Source: Lepraria neglecta
Taxonomy: Eukaryota; Ascomycota; Lecanoromycetes; Lecanorales; Stereocaulaceae
Direction: 5' to 3'
NCBI GenBank assembly: GCA_033220425.1
Contig: CM065652.1
Location: 3,348,001 to 3,412,000 of the forward strand
Length of the DNA: 64,000 nt
Shown: positions 22,615 to 33,639 of the stretch, piece by piece
How the letters are laid out: the number at the start of each line of letters is the position of its first letter
How positions within the stretch are numbered: position 1 is the stretch's first letter
Translations under genes and position numbers: made by a program
Notes under the pieces: model-generated
Database searches by the model: none
What the model saw: only the letters and a program-made list of their open reading frames with translations
Told to the model about the DNA's origin: nothing

Positions 22615-22898
22615 GTTCCACTTCCACGACCACATCCAATTCCAACTCCAACACCTCCCTAATTGTAACCGTGTGCGTGATCGCTGTGGTTGTTTTGGCT
22701 ATTAAGGTGGGACTCGTCTATTGGTTTTGCGGGAGAAAGTACTTGAGGCAAAGAAGGGAGAAAAAGGAGGAGCAAGCAGAATTTGAATTGAAGTTGAGAA
22801 GAAGAGCTGAGGGTGGAAGCATGGGTGGTGAAGGTCTTGAACATCGGGAAGATATCAGAGCGCCGGAGAAGGATATGTACAAGCCATATGCGGCATGA
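22615..22898 (+). CDS. Small single-pass membrane protein, copy 2 (main exon)
   Basis: Follows a TATAG acceptor at 22614. It encodes STSTTTSNSNSNTS, a transmembrane helix (LIVTVCVIAVVVLAIKVGLV), then a basic stretch CGRKYLRQRREKKEEQ and a short charged tail ending YKPYAA. It lies about 600 bp from copy 1, with the same order of Ser/Thr/Asn leader, helix, (H/R)KY motif and Arg/Lys/Glu cytosolic segment. The start exon is not resolved; ATG AGT CG before the GTAAAC donor is out of phase by the obvious splice. Function unknown. Confidence 0.45.
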
Positions 22899-23255
22899 AA
22901 TGTTAAAAGAGTATATTGAATGGCCAGATATAGACAGGGTACATGGCGAGTCATATTCCTCTTGGCGTGTCTCTTTTCATAGGCCCCAACCATGAATATG
23001 GTAGCGTGCCTGTCTGTGATGATGCATGTTAGCTTCGTCTCGTCGTTAGAAAGTGTCGGGCTTCTCACAACCAATGATGCAGATATTGCGCTCAACCATA
23101 GTGTCTTCCTTCGTGATGGTAGCTTAGATAGAACAGTCAATTGATACTGTATCTAGCCAAGCGAGCCGAAAGGGTATATTGACAAGAGGACGGTCTGAGG
23201 CGACTTTTCAATAGGACGCGACCTAAGCCACCCTCGATCTGTGATTCACGCGTGT
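22899..23255. other. Intergenic between converging genes
   Basis: 3' flanks of copy 2 of the small membrane protein and of the NOD-like receptor gene. Nothing else recognised. Confidence 0.4.
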
Positions 23256-26200
23256 TCAGAACCGCATTCCATGTCTCACAATGGCTACATCCCCGTGCTT
23301 CGGACAGAAGAACGTTCCATGTGCATTTATCGTCGCCATATGCAGCGTGTTATGGTTGAGCCAGTCCTTCGGTAGGAAGAAATGTCTCTTCACATCATTG
23401 AAGCCAGCATCTATCGTCCACGTACAAAGCCAATAGTCGTGATCAAGGAAGACGATTCGATCTTGGTAGGTACCTATCAAGCGCTTGATTTGAGCTGCGA
23501 GATCCGTCATACAATCACTAGTCAGTAAGTGCGGGTGCTGGACCTGAAGATCAGAAGTAGAAAGAAACTCGAGATGCAGGCCGCTGGATAAACGAGTGTC
23601 TGTATGACCGGCGCCAGAAAGGTAGACGATGTACTGTTTATTGTTGGTCAATGCGACCCAATGAACGACTTTGCCGTGGGATGCGCTGAGGTTTGGTGGA
23701 ACAGACTCCGCGGGCGGGGTTTGCACTGGATCAGCATGCTCCAATGCCTTCCAGCTGTAGGCATGAACCACAGACGGATCGATCCAAATCAAGAGCTCGC
23801 GTCTGAAGGGGTGCTGGATCCATCTCCTACCTTGGCTTGAGCTCCACCGTCGACAGCATAGCTCCTTTTTCGCCTTGAGATCCCATATTCTATCAGTGGA
23901 CGATGTCGAAATGAGAAGTAACTTTTCGGACTCGTTCAATAAGAATTGCTGCACTGGCTCGTCTACCCGAAAGTCGAAGACCGGAAAAACGCCGAATGCG
24001 TTACTTTCTTTCAATTCTACCCTTTTGGCCACAATCCGGCCGGAGTCATCTCCGGATACTATATATTTGTCGGAGTAGGACCACGCAAGTATGATGATCG
24101 AGCTATGAGAAGAATGAGCGGAAACCTTACGGACTCTCTTGCCATCATTGGCGTCGTGAATGCAGACAGTGCCGTCCTCGCGGCCAGCGCAGTAAAATTT
24201 ATCTGCAAAGCCATAGGCCAATGCGGTGACATGAGTCTGGCTGCTCTCATCGCGTGTTATCACGGGCTCAGTCGCTATGGAGCTTCCTCGATCTTCGAGT
24301 TCACAGTCGTCAGGTCTTACAAGGGCGTCGGGTTCCCATACATTGCAGATCGAACCACGTATGTCGTAAAAGCGCTGACCGTCGGGACTAAAGGCTAGGT
24401 TTTCGATGAACTCGTTTTCATTGACCAATTGGTATATAAGACTAAGCCGTGGGAAAGTAAAGACGCTGATGGTACCCACGTGATTGCTTGTGAGCAGGAA
24501 ATTACCGTCCTGGCTAACAGTCATCTCATGAGGCTTGACGTGGTCGAACTCGTGCTGCTCCTCGTCGTAGATGTGCCACTCGATGAGTTTCGTATTATGA
24601 CAAAGAACGAGGATCGAGTTTGCGTCAGCTTGCCATTGCATCGTCAAGGGAGAAAACAGCGCGTCTGTGCTGCTCCGGACTCTGCATCGTAACGGTCGTT
24701 GAGGCTCGGTCCCGGACATGTCCCACACTACAGGGAGCTTCCCCCTCCAGGCCACTGCAAGCTTGGTTAAGTCTGGGCTGATCGTCATAATGAGAGGACA
24801 ACCATGATATTCTCCATACGTAGGGACAGTAAATCGCCATTTCTGTCGTGATGTTTCGAGGTCATAGCACGTTACTGAGCAATCATCAAGGCCGACAAAC
24901 AGTTCAGATGCAGCGCTGCCAAAAGCTATTGCCATGGTAAGGGCCCGAGCTGTTTTCTCAAGCCGATAAAGCTGTCTGCCGGATGAGATATCCCAAATTC
25001 GATAGCTTTCGGTGCCCGCCGTCGCTAGAAGGATATGAGATCGATTCATTTCCATGAATGAGATATACTCCCCATGTTGGATCCTTCGAGCTTCTTCACA
25101 GGTCTCGGCGTACCACACGACTACAGTCCCACTACTGCTGACCAATGTCAGAAAAAATGCATCCGCCGCAAGAACTTTAGACGCTGCGTCCTCTTTCCCA
25201 ACGCTCACACTCGCAAGGCAATCATCCCACCCTTCCGAAGGCAGTCCAGTCACAGAGATCGATCGCTCTTGTGGGCCATATACGGTGCCTATCATTGATG
25301 CACGAGGGCAAAATGGAGGAATAAGTCGGTACACTGATGATGGGCTCTGAATCAAATTGGGTCCGAACTTTCCCCCTATACGAATGAAGTCGATTGCCCA
25401 TAGATGTATGTTTCTTGAGTCATCGCTATCGGGATCTGTAAGAGTCAACGGAGAGTCAACATCATTGAGGTTTGGTCTGCGTGATCTTCTCTTTGCGTAG
25501 GCCTTCAAAAATTGAGCCGATCGAGTAAGATATCTAAGGTTTCTCGATAGTGCAATGGCCTCTATCCAGGAAAGGCAGTATCTTATGAAGAAGTTCTTCA
25601 GAACGGCTGGTAATTGCTCCGAATCCAGAGATGACTTAGAAACATGGTAAGCGTAATAGTATACTGAGTAGCCGAGGAATGGGTTTCCTTTTTCGGCAAG
25701 CAGTAGCCGATTTTTTCTAGGTGCCGTTCCTGCTGCTGTAATGGTGGAGTTCTCGACGGTCTTGAAAATGCGTTTCCATTTCTCGTCAGAGAGATGCCTC
25801 AAGCAAACAGTTGCAATATGCTCGTGGCCATGCCCAGAGTCAATGAACGCCGGTGCACCATCCCGGCCACTCAGGAGAAATTGGCGGGCCGTCGTATGTA
25901 TCAAGGATACCTTGTCGTTATCCACGGAGATGAAATTACCACATATTTGAACGATTGTCTCCTGCAATCTTACAAATCCCGAGAATTCAGGTTCTAGTGC
26001 TGCTTGCAATTCAGGGATGCCGAGAGGCCTCCAGCAGCAGGCAGCCCATGTCAATATCCTCTTTGCCATAAGCTGCAACCTGCGAGACTGAGCCTCGATA
26101 TTTTCTAGCATTCGAATGTACAGGTGCTCCATCCCTTTTGGCATTTCTGTCAAGACTTTGCGGATGTCATCCTGCGTATGCCAATTATCATGCAATGTCT

Positions 26201-28606
26201 CAAGGGCCAATTTGACCCAAAGGAAGGAGCCGCCGGCTTTTGACAGAACCTGGTCTATGATGCCGTCCCGAATTTGTTGTTCATCGTCCGGTAAAGCTTC
26301 GTGGACGGCTTTGCGAACATATGCTAGAATGTCACCACCTGTGTCATCTTCTGAGAGGAAGCAGGTATTGATCGAGGATCCACACGTCGCAAGTCCAGAC
26401 GGTATCCTCGTCGGTCTGCTGGTAATGAATATTCTGATTGGTGTTAATGAACGAATTTTCATAAGGGTGCTGATCAGCGTTGACGGCACGTCGGCTTCAT
26501 CGAAGGCGTCCAACACCCAATACAAAGGCTCCACCTTCATCTTAAAGATTATTCCTTCGAAAATTTTTTCCCATATGACGCTGAAGTTTTGGTCCTGTGA
26601 ACTGAACGAAATGCCCGTTTCTTCGCGTAAAGTGAACAGCTTTTCTCTGAATTCCTCGTTCGCGAGCGCAAGCTGGGAGGCGATGGAGCGTAGACAATAT
26701 GCTGCGGTCCGTTTGTTTTGATGATTAGCAGAGAAAAAGTGATATTGACAGTCTCTACTATCACCATGGATTAGAAGGTAGTCGACGACGTAACTGGCAA
26801 GTACTGTTTTGCCCATAGCAGGAAGGCCGATGAGCCAAAAGATGCTGGGACTCTGAGATACCTCACGTCCTTCAATCCATTCCACGAAGCCTTGTTTGTG
26901 CGTTATCCATTGGCAAGTTCCGCTTATTGCCCTACTCCGGAAGGTCTTGAGCTCGTCCTCAGCACGTTCTCGTACACCCATTATGGCTTCTATGCTCTTG
27001 AACAAGCCGAATGTGCTGCTGGTCCTACGTGCATGGGCTGTCGGCCCTTCCGCAAAGTCAGCTTAAAGATCACTTGGAAAGCATAAGATTGAAAAAGATG
27101 TTAAGATGTATGGACAAGAAGACAGTTTTGAACGAGAGAGATGAATTAGGGTCGATTGGTTGACGGGGGCGGCTCCGTGGCTGTAAATTGAAGATTCTGA
27201 AACGAACGCTTGAGTAATCGTGCTTAAAATGGTGGAAAATGATAGAAGTTGGGTTGAGTGCCATGTCAGGGAACAGGTCAGCGGAAGCTGTTCCCAAGGA
27301 CGAAAGTCCTATGAGAGCTGCCAATCAGGGGTGGCCGTGCCCAAGAGCACTGCCTACTAGACCTGATTGGTCTTGCAAGACTTGCTCCCGCGAATTGAAA
27401 TACAACTGGAAAGCCTGCCAATTATGTATGACAGACAATAGGGGTGACTTTTGACTTTGGGTTTGAAAATACTGTGAAAGGCAGACATAACAGTAATCGA
27501 TTGTTCATGGTACTTACTTGGAGCACGCAGCTGAGACAGTCTCGAGGCCCACAATTTGAGCATGCTCTTCACACTGATGTAATTTCCATCCTCCCGACTT
27601 TTGAATTTGCAGATGGTGTGATGATCTGCATTCAGAGGATTTGATGTCTCTTGAGGATATCCCAAAACTCCCGACTCCTTCTCGACAATAAGAGACTTTG
27701 TTATGCCAAAGCTTGTTTTGAGGGTCTCAAAGAAGGAGACCAGGGACAGGTCGCCGCATGAGGTGCGAAACTGTTCGTTGATGTCTTGTAGAGTTCGTGA
27801 GTGTGTATCCAGGTCCTCAACATAAGCCTTTGGCGGCGCACCAAGCGGCGCGGTCGACAGAATATTGTTAAGAATCTTCGCATAGTGTGCTCCTCTGTGT
27901 GGTGTTGCAAGGAACATAATCCCGTGTGTTTTTGAAATAATATGGGCATATTGGCCGTCATGCTTTCCGAGCACATATGCCTTTTTCACTACCAAGCCTC
28001 CCATAGAATGCGCAACGAATATTATGGGCTGCCGGCCAACAGGTATGCGGTCCTCTCCGAGCCCATCGGAGAAGACCAACATCTGAAACAGAAGGTCTTT
28101 GGCAAAGTCGAGGATATTGAGGTTGGTTCCGGCGCCCTTAAAATTGGAGTTGTACCCGTAGGTGAAAATCCTGTATGATGACAATCCATCTTCTTCAGCC
28201 AGCCACGCGGGCCAGAATTAGTCCACATTCCTGTCCCAAGACCACGTTTTTCTCGCCGTACCTCCCAGCCCATGTACGAATATGATGTCCCCGCTGGGAT
28301 GAGAGTTGTCGCAGACTAGGTGAAGCCCTAGAGGGTCGGAGATTTGGCTTCCTGCTTGTGGCACGCTCTCTGTGCTAGGAAATGTGGAGTTCGCGTTGGA
28401 TGGGCTGCGAAGTAGATCTCCTCCGCTTCTGCGCTGGAACGGTGTTTTACCAGCGTGCTGGGAGGTGTCGATGGGAAAGCCGACTGAGGATTGTGCTCTA
28501 ACACGCTGTTGAGGATCTGGATCAGAGGATGGTGCCCCTTCGAGGCCAAGCCCATGTCCAGCAGAACCGCCGCTGTCGTAAGCGCGATGGTGGTGCAAAC
28601 CAATCT
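23256..28606 (-). pseudogene. SesB-NACHT-WD40 NOD-like receptor, one in-frame stop
   Basis: Domains in order: a disordered N-terminus; a SesB-like lipase/esterase domain (IIFVHGLGG; nucleophile elbow VAHSMGG; HHTICKF; SVKSMLKLWAS); then a NACHT ATPase with Walker A GLPAMGKT, Walker B LYWVLDAFDEAD and IRIFITSRP; then a beta-propeller region with WD40-type repeats (SPDGQRF...CNVWEPD; AGREDGTVCIHD; WSYSDKYIVSGDDSGRI). This is a standard fungal receptor for non-self recognition and regulated cell death. The lipase exon ends at a GTAAGTACC donor (27517) and rejoins in phase at 27037, giving a long 480 bp intron. The NACHT/WD40 exon is open for about 1250 codons. One TAA interrupts the frame at about 28211-28213, between WSWDRNVD and FWPAWLAEEDG, inside the lipase domain; no intron removes it. 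The start codon is unresolved (near 28606 or in an upstream exon ending at GTAAGC). Either a fresh pseudogene or a shorter NACHT-only product. Confidence 0.8.
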
Positions 28607-29133
28607 TGCGCAGCTACTTCGTGAAAGTTGTGTCAGTGGAGCTTACGTAAATGGTGATAGGATGGCTGAGAGGCACCGACCATCGTCAAGGCGACATATC
28701 CTGTCCGACTGACCGCGTGCCGCCGACGGACACCGCCCCGAATAAGATGAGACGAAAGGTAGTGGTGAGAGGGGTTTTAGTGCCAGCCTTTTACTTCCTA
28801 AGGTCCATGGAAGGCTGCGTCTTCCCCAAGAGAGTCCCAGGATAATGGTCAAGTCGATGTCCAGGATGAGAACAGGCTTGACAGAGATAGGCAAGGCCGA
28901 TCCTGCTTAAATCGTCGACACGGGCTGGCACCTACCCCGCCAGCAGAGCCTAACTGCAGCTTTATTTCGCATGCCATCCGCTCTCATTTCAAACACATAT
29001 AAAGTGGCCATTGGTACTGAAGCTTTCACTTCTTGGGCATACATGGCAGCTACTTCGTTGCACTCCTGACTTCCTGGAATTGGTATTTTCGATTATCATT
29101 GCTATCAAGGTTTGGTCTCCTTTAGATATAGCT
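28607..29133. other. Divergent intergenic region
   Basis: Lies between the receptor gene (minus) and the ketosamine-kinase-like gene (plus). It may hold the receptor's first exon: a GTAAGC donor with a CACTGAC branch and CGCAAG acceptor is visible near 28604-28650 on the minus strand. Confidence 0.35.
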
Positions 29134-30687
29134 ATGGTTTCTACGATGGTGATGTCTGGGACGGAGGTCATCGACTCCATCTCTAACATCAAGATCAGTG
29201 AAGCCCAGCGAGAGGTTGAGCAGACGCCCTCGGAGCCCATTTCCCCCCCTCAGCCCAGTGGAAACTACGATGTTGATGAGAGCGTGAGAGCCTGTGAGAT
29301 TGGATTGTCAATTGTAGCACGGGCGTTACTAACAACTGTCAGCTTTTCCTGTACATGGAACCAAAATCGTACATGCGCAGAATTATGGCATGTCACTGTG
29401 GGGGAAGACCGCAAAAGTCATCGTCGAATTGCCCTCCGGAGAAGAGAAGAACTACTTCCTCAAGGTTGAATCACCTCGCAATGACGGGGTGTGCAACAGC
29501 TGATGCCAATCTTTCAGGTTGTTATGCTGGGTGCCACAGGGAAGCATATGTGCGAGGGCGAATTTGAGTCTCTGAAAGCCATTCATGCTGTTTCTCCTGG
29601 CTTCGTGCCAGAACCTTATGCTTGGGGGAAATATACCCAGGAGGAGCCTGAAACCTATTTTCTCCTTGCAGAATTTCGAGATGTTAGTAAACAGGTACGT
29701 GCTTCGAGATTTGAAGTATTCAGATATGGGATAAAGTTCCCGCCAGCTTATTTTCTGCTGCCCATTATTCCCCGGTGGGTGTTCAGAAGAGTTCCGTTCG
29801 CCTGTCATCCTGAATGAAGCAATCCATTGCCCGTCTCCTGTCACCGTCTCAAGGCTAATTGCTAAACAGCCTGCAAGTCCCGTAAAGCTCGCGGCTGGCC
29901 TGGCGAATTTGCATAAGGAATCTGTATCTCCCACCGGAAAGTTTGGTTTCCACTTGGCCACCTGTCACGCAAAGATCGCGCAAGCGATCGATACTTGGGA
30001 AGACTCATGGTGTGCTCTCTATACCAGACATCTCGGACACGTGATGAACTTGGCAAAGCCAATCCTCCAGTGGCCTGAGTTCGACGTTGTTTGCAAACTC
30101 ACGCTAGAAAAAGTTGTCCCTCGGCTTCTTCTGCCACTGCAATCAGAGGGACGGGTTCTCAAACCCTGCCTTATTCACGGCGACTGCTGGGATGGTAAGT
30201 GATGGCTCCCAACAAAGTGATGATCTTCCTTCTGACAGTCGGAGGCAATACTGCTTTGGATCAAAGAACAGGGGATGCATTTGTCTTCGATGTCTGCTCT
30301 TTCTATGGCCACAACGAGTACGACACTGGCAATTGGAGGGCACCTCGGCACCGTCTAAGTAACAAGACGTATATTAGGGAATACAAATCAAGATTTCCCG
30401 TTTCACCTCCCGAAGACGACTGGGACGCCCGCAATATCCTCTACTCGCTGACGTTCAACATCGGCAATACGATATATATTCCTGGCTCAAGTCAACGGCA
30501 AGTGGTCTATGATGATATGACGACCTTGTGCAAGATGTTCTGCGCCGATGACCTCAAACGAGACTTGAAAAGTATTGGAAGCATGGATTCTGAAAATGAG
30601 CAAGCAACCGCGGGTATGGATGCTGACGAAGAGGAAGAGGGAGAGGATGTCGAGGAAGAGGAGGAGGAGGAGGAGGAAGAGGAATGA
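29134..30687 (+). CDS. Ketosamine-3-kinase (fructosamine kinase)-like protein
   Basis: Five exons (29134-29293, 29343-29464, 29518-29694, 29870-30194, 30239-30687) join in phase to 410 residues. The fold is that of small-molecule kinases related to aminoglycoside phosphotransferases; family members phosphorylate fructosamines so that glycated proteins can be repaired. Visible motifs: KNYFLKV (ATP-lobe Lys), CEGEFESLKAIHAVSPGFVP then EPYAWG, ETYFLLAEF (hinge), LAAGLANLHKES, LIHGDCWDVGGN (catalytic-loop HGDxWxxN) and VFDVCSFYGHNEYD (metal-binding Asp). The second donor is GTTGAA, less usual; a GTGTGC donor would leave an intron of only 29 bp. The C-terminus is a long Asp/Glu run of unknown use, absent from the catalytic fold. 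Substrate is inferred only from family. No targeting signal seen, so cytosolic. Confidence 0.75.
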
Positions 30688-30929
30688 AAGTAAAGTGTAG
30701 CGGAAGGGGCAAATATGATAATTGGGGGAGGGGGAAACGCATTGATCTGAGTAGAGACCGAGTCAGGTCGTAGCCTTTAGGACTATCATAGAAATTCTGA
30801 AATAGATGTTCGAGGGGGGAGCCTTACTAAAAATGCCCACATCTAACCAGTGGTTCCTTCGTACGTATTAGCGGAGGATGTTGTGTAGATAAAGTTAACG
30901 AATCTCAAGGTTGTAACCTCACACCGGCC

Positions 30930-31851
30930 ATGTCTGAGCTCCAAACCAACAAACCCATCTTCCCACCAATCCGCGCCTGCATCTTCGACGTAGACGGCCT
31001 CCTAATAAACTCCGAAGACATCTACACAGAAATTTACAACAACATCCTCCACTCATACGGCAAGCCCTCCTTACCATGGAGCGTGAAAGCAAAGCAGCAG
31101 AGCAGAGGCCGTTCGGTACCTCTACCCTCCCCCTTCTCGTCGGACACCTAAGCTAAACGCAGACACTAGGGCATGCTCCAGCTCCTCGACTGGGCCCAAT
31201 TGCCGATTAGCTACGACGAATGGACCGCCAAAGTAGCTTCTCAATACGAGCTGTTCCGTCAGTGCCACCCTCTCCCCGGCGTCCCCGCCCTCCTATCCGA
31301 CCTCTCCTCCAAAACCACATCAGCAGTCCACATCGCCATCGCCTCGTCCGCCACAAGCAAAACATTCGCAATAAAAACCTCCCATCTCCCCTCCATCACC
31401 TCCGCTTTCCCCCAAAAATGCCGCGTCTTCGGCGACGATCCCGCGATGAGTGAGACAAAGAAGAAGCCGATGCCAGATGTATTTCTGTTGGCTCTTAGGA
31501 GGATCAATGCACACTTGGGGCGCGGGGAGGGGGGAGGTGAGGCCCGAGGAGTGTTTGGTTTTTGAGGATAGTGTTGCGGGGGTTGAGGCGGGGAGGAGGG
31601 CGGGGATGAGGGTTTGCTGGGTGCCGCATGTGGGATTGAGGGGGGTTTGGAGGGGGAGAGAGAGTACGGTGCTGGAGGGGAGGAGTGATGAGGTTGAGGA
31701 GGGGGATGGGGTCATTGTGGGCGATGGGGAGCAAGAGGGAAATAAGGAAGAGAAAAAACAGTTGTGGTCTACAGACGGTTGGGCGGAGATGTTGATGTCT
31801 CTGGAGGGTTTCAATTACGAGCAGTACGGGATACAAATGAAACAAGGTTGA
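30930..31851 (+). CDS. HAD-superfamily phosphatase, pseudouridine-5'-phosphatase/GPP-like, with a frame break
   Basis: Exon 1 30930-31115 carries the HAD motif [18 protein letters not shown] (nucleophile and acid Asp in DVDG). A phase-0 intron (GTACCT, branch GCTAAAC, acceptor ACTAG) leads to [26 protein letters not shown], motif [12 protein letters not shown], motif [20 protein letters not shown] and motif [22 protein letters not shown]. This layout is typical of the fungal haloacid dehalogenase-like phosphatases that dephosphorylate small sugar phosphates or pseudouridine monophosphate. Between motif III and IV the frame changes by one base inside or next to a run of six G at 31529-31534; without it the protein would end early. 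All motifs are otherwise intact, so a sequencing error or a very recent indel is as likely as true decay. No targeting signal. Confidence 0.7.
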
Positions 31852-32269
31852 ACTTCATATGCTATTGTTGCACGCTAGGCTATTACTTGGACCTTCCCAC
31901 GCTTGAGACGGTCTTTTGTCCTGTTCGCCTTTGGCTACGCTTCCTAACATATCCAAAATGTAATCAAAACAGGTGATTATGGACATGTGAAATTAGAGTA
32001 AACATTCCATTGTGACGATTATGAACTCGCAATCAAATTACCCACCAATCTATCTTCCACATTAAGCGTGATCCTTATATCTCCCCTCCCAATAAGAGCG
32101 AGACCATCATGCCCTTTCGAAAGGCACATAGCATTCACCGCAGCAGCACCCATCCAAATATCAAATCAGCTCGTGACGACTCGATCAACACCTTCCCTGA
32201 TAATAACAGTGGCAGAATAATCCCATAACGCTGTAATCTGTCTGTAAGCACAAACCAGCCAAGAGACAG
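31852..32269. other. Intergenic between converging genes
   Basis: 3' flanks of the HAD gene and of the secreted protein gene. Nothing else recognised. Confidence 0.4.
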
Positions 32270-33283
32270 TCACTTAAACGGGGCACAACAGGTGAAATAC
32301 GCACCCTCAGGAGGCCGCGCTGGTTGGAAGGCCTGCGGCACTAATACATCTCCATACCCCTTTCCTTTTGCTACGAAAAACTGCTTCCCGAGGTATGTAG
32401 GTATGGTGTCCAGCAAGGTTTGGCTTACGCTGCTAACGTCCTGCTTGGGTTCGAAGCAGGCCACGCCGGCTGTGTCATATTTGGATATTTGTACGCTGAG
32501 ATCTTGATCAAAACCTTTGTGTTGATCAAATAAGTAGCTGAGACTCTTTGCAAGCTTTGCGTCTCCGGACCGATGAGGACCAGGGAAAAGCAAAGAGATA
32601 GGTAGGGTACATTGACCAGAAAGCGCGTACATACCAATTTTCTTAGCGTAGCCACCGGTGTGTGGCACACACTTGGCTATGACTGCTCGAGCTGCCTGCT
32701 TTATCTGGTACCATGACGTCGTGTTGGAGATCGCTGGAACCTTGAGAACGATGGTGATGGCGCAGGTGCCGTCGGCTATAGAAATCAATATTCAATTATC
32801 TCAGCCCCTGTTTCGTTGAGTAATTGCGTGTAATGCTTAGATCGAGAATAATTGCTCACGGCTACTATACCGACGAGGCAGCTGCACGTTGGAGCCAGAG
32901 CCTCGCTGGCCAAATGTGCTCTGGCCAATAAAAGGTATGATTTTCAGTAGCGAGTCTTCGCAACTATGGACCGATAGGTCGGTCCCGAGTAGATCGCCAT
33001 CGCAGAATATGTTTCCTGCGGATATGGTAGTGATGTTGTTGGATTGAATAGAAAAATTGGACGAAAGTGACAAGCGCGGCTCTATTAAAGATAATGAAAG
33101 TGAGAGCGCGGTCGCTGATACCGTGCTCGGGGGGAGGAGGAGTGCTGGAGTCGAGAGGATAAACAGACCAAGAAAAAGACTCTCGAAGATGAAATGGACA
33201 ATGCCATTGTTAGTATTGCAATAGCGAAGACTTGCGCAAAGACAGAGGATTCTAGGGGAAGATGGGCAGACTCGGTCTTCCAA
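32270..33283 (-). CDS. Secreted Cys-containing protein of a fungal GxCxI family, member 1
   Basis: Three exons on the minus strand: about 33283-32860, 32775-32631 and 32495-32270, joined in phase (donors GTGAGC at 32859 and GTACGC at 32630). The N-terminal part has a hydrophobic signal-like segment (FLGLFILSTPALLLPPS). The mature part shows CEDSLLKIIPFIGQSTFGQR, VQLPRRYSSPDGTCAITIVL, SWYQIKQAARAVIAKCV and TGGYAKKIG: a Cys-x-Asp start, an LP..Y segment, G-x-C-A-I and a closing K-C-V followed by GG. The same order occurs in the single-exon gene at 41588-42313, so both belong to one extracellular family. The precise start is not seen as an ATG in the frame; an upstream exon is possible. Function unknown; effector-like or wall-associated roles are conjecture. 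Confidence 0.5.
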
Positions 33284-33639
33284 GACGATTCTAATTATGG
33301 TAAGCGCTATGCATGCTAGGATGTTTGGCGCAAATGAAAGGTTTGTGTCTTCATGGGCGTAGATGTTGGCGAGTGTGATAACATTCTTCTATGACCAAAG
33401 GATTACGCTTATATCAATGCGCAAGTATAAAATCCATTAACGCAGCAAGGACTGAAATGGGAACGGAAGTCATCTTAATGAGATGTTGCAATAGAGAAAG
33501 AGGGGATATAACGTCCCCGGAGGCGTGGATAATCAAGGCAGTTGACTTTACACTAGGCTGTTCTCCTCGGTGCCACGACAAGTACTTTCGATTCTGGAGC
33601 CATCAGCGAATTTCCTATCTTATGTCCCCTGACGGCGGT
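33284..33639. other. Intergenic
   Basis: Upstream flank of the secreted protein gene; plus-strand frames here are antisense shadows of neighbours. Confidence 0.35.

Noticed and set aside
28155-28215. Intron removing the receptor's TAA (GTGGAC to TACAG)
   Set aside because: It would delete the conserved FWPAWLAEEDG segment and break the reading phase.
30554-30742. Pro/Leu-rich minus-strand frame
   Set aside because: Shadow of the Asp/Glu run at the end of the ketosamine-kinase-like gene.
23256-31851. Receptor, kinase-like and HAD genes as one defence cluster
   Set aside because: The receptor is divergent from the kinase-like gene and the latter two look like general metabolism; nothing links them beyond position.
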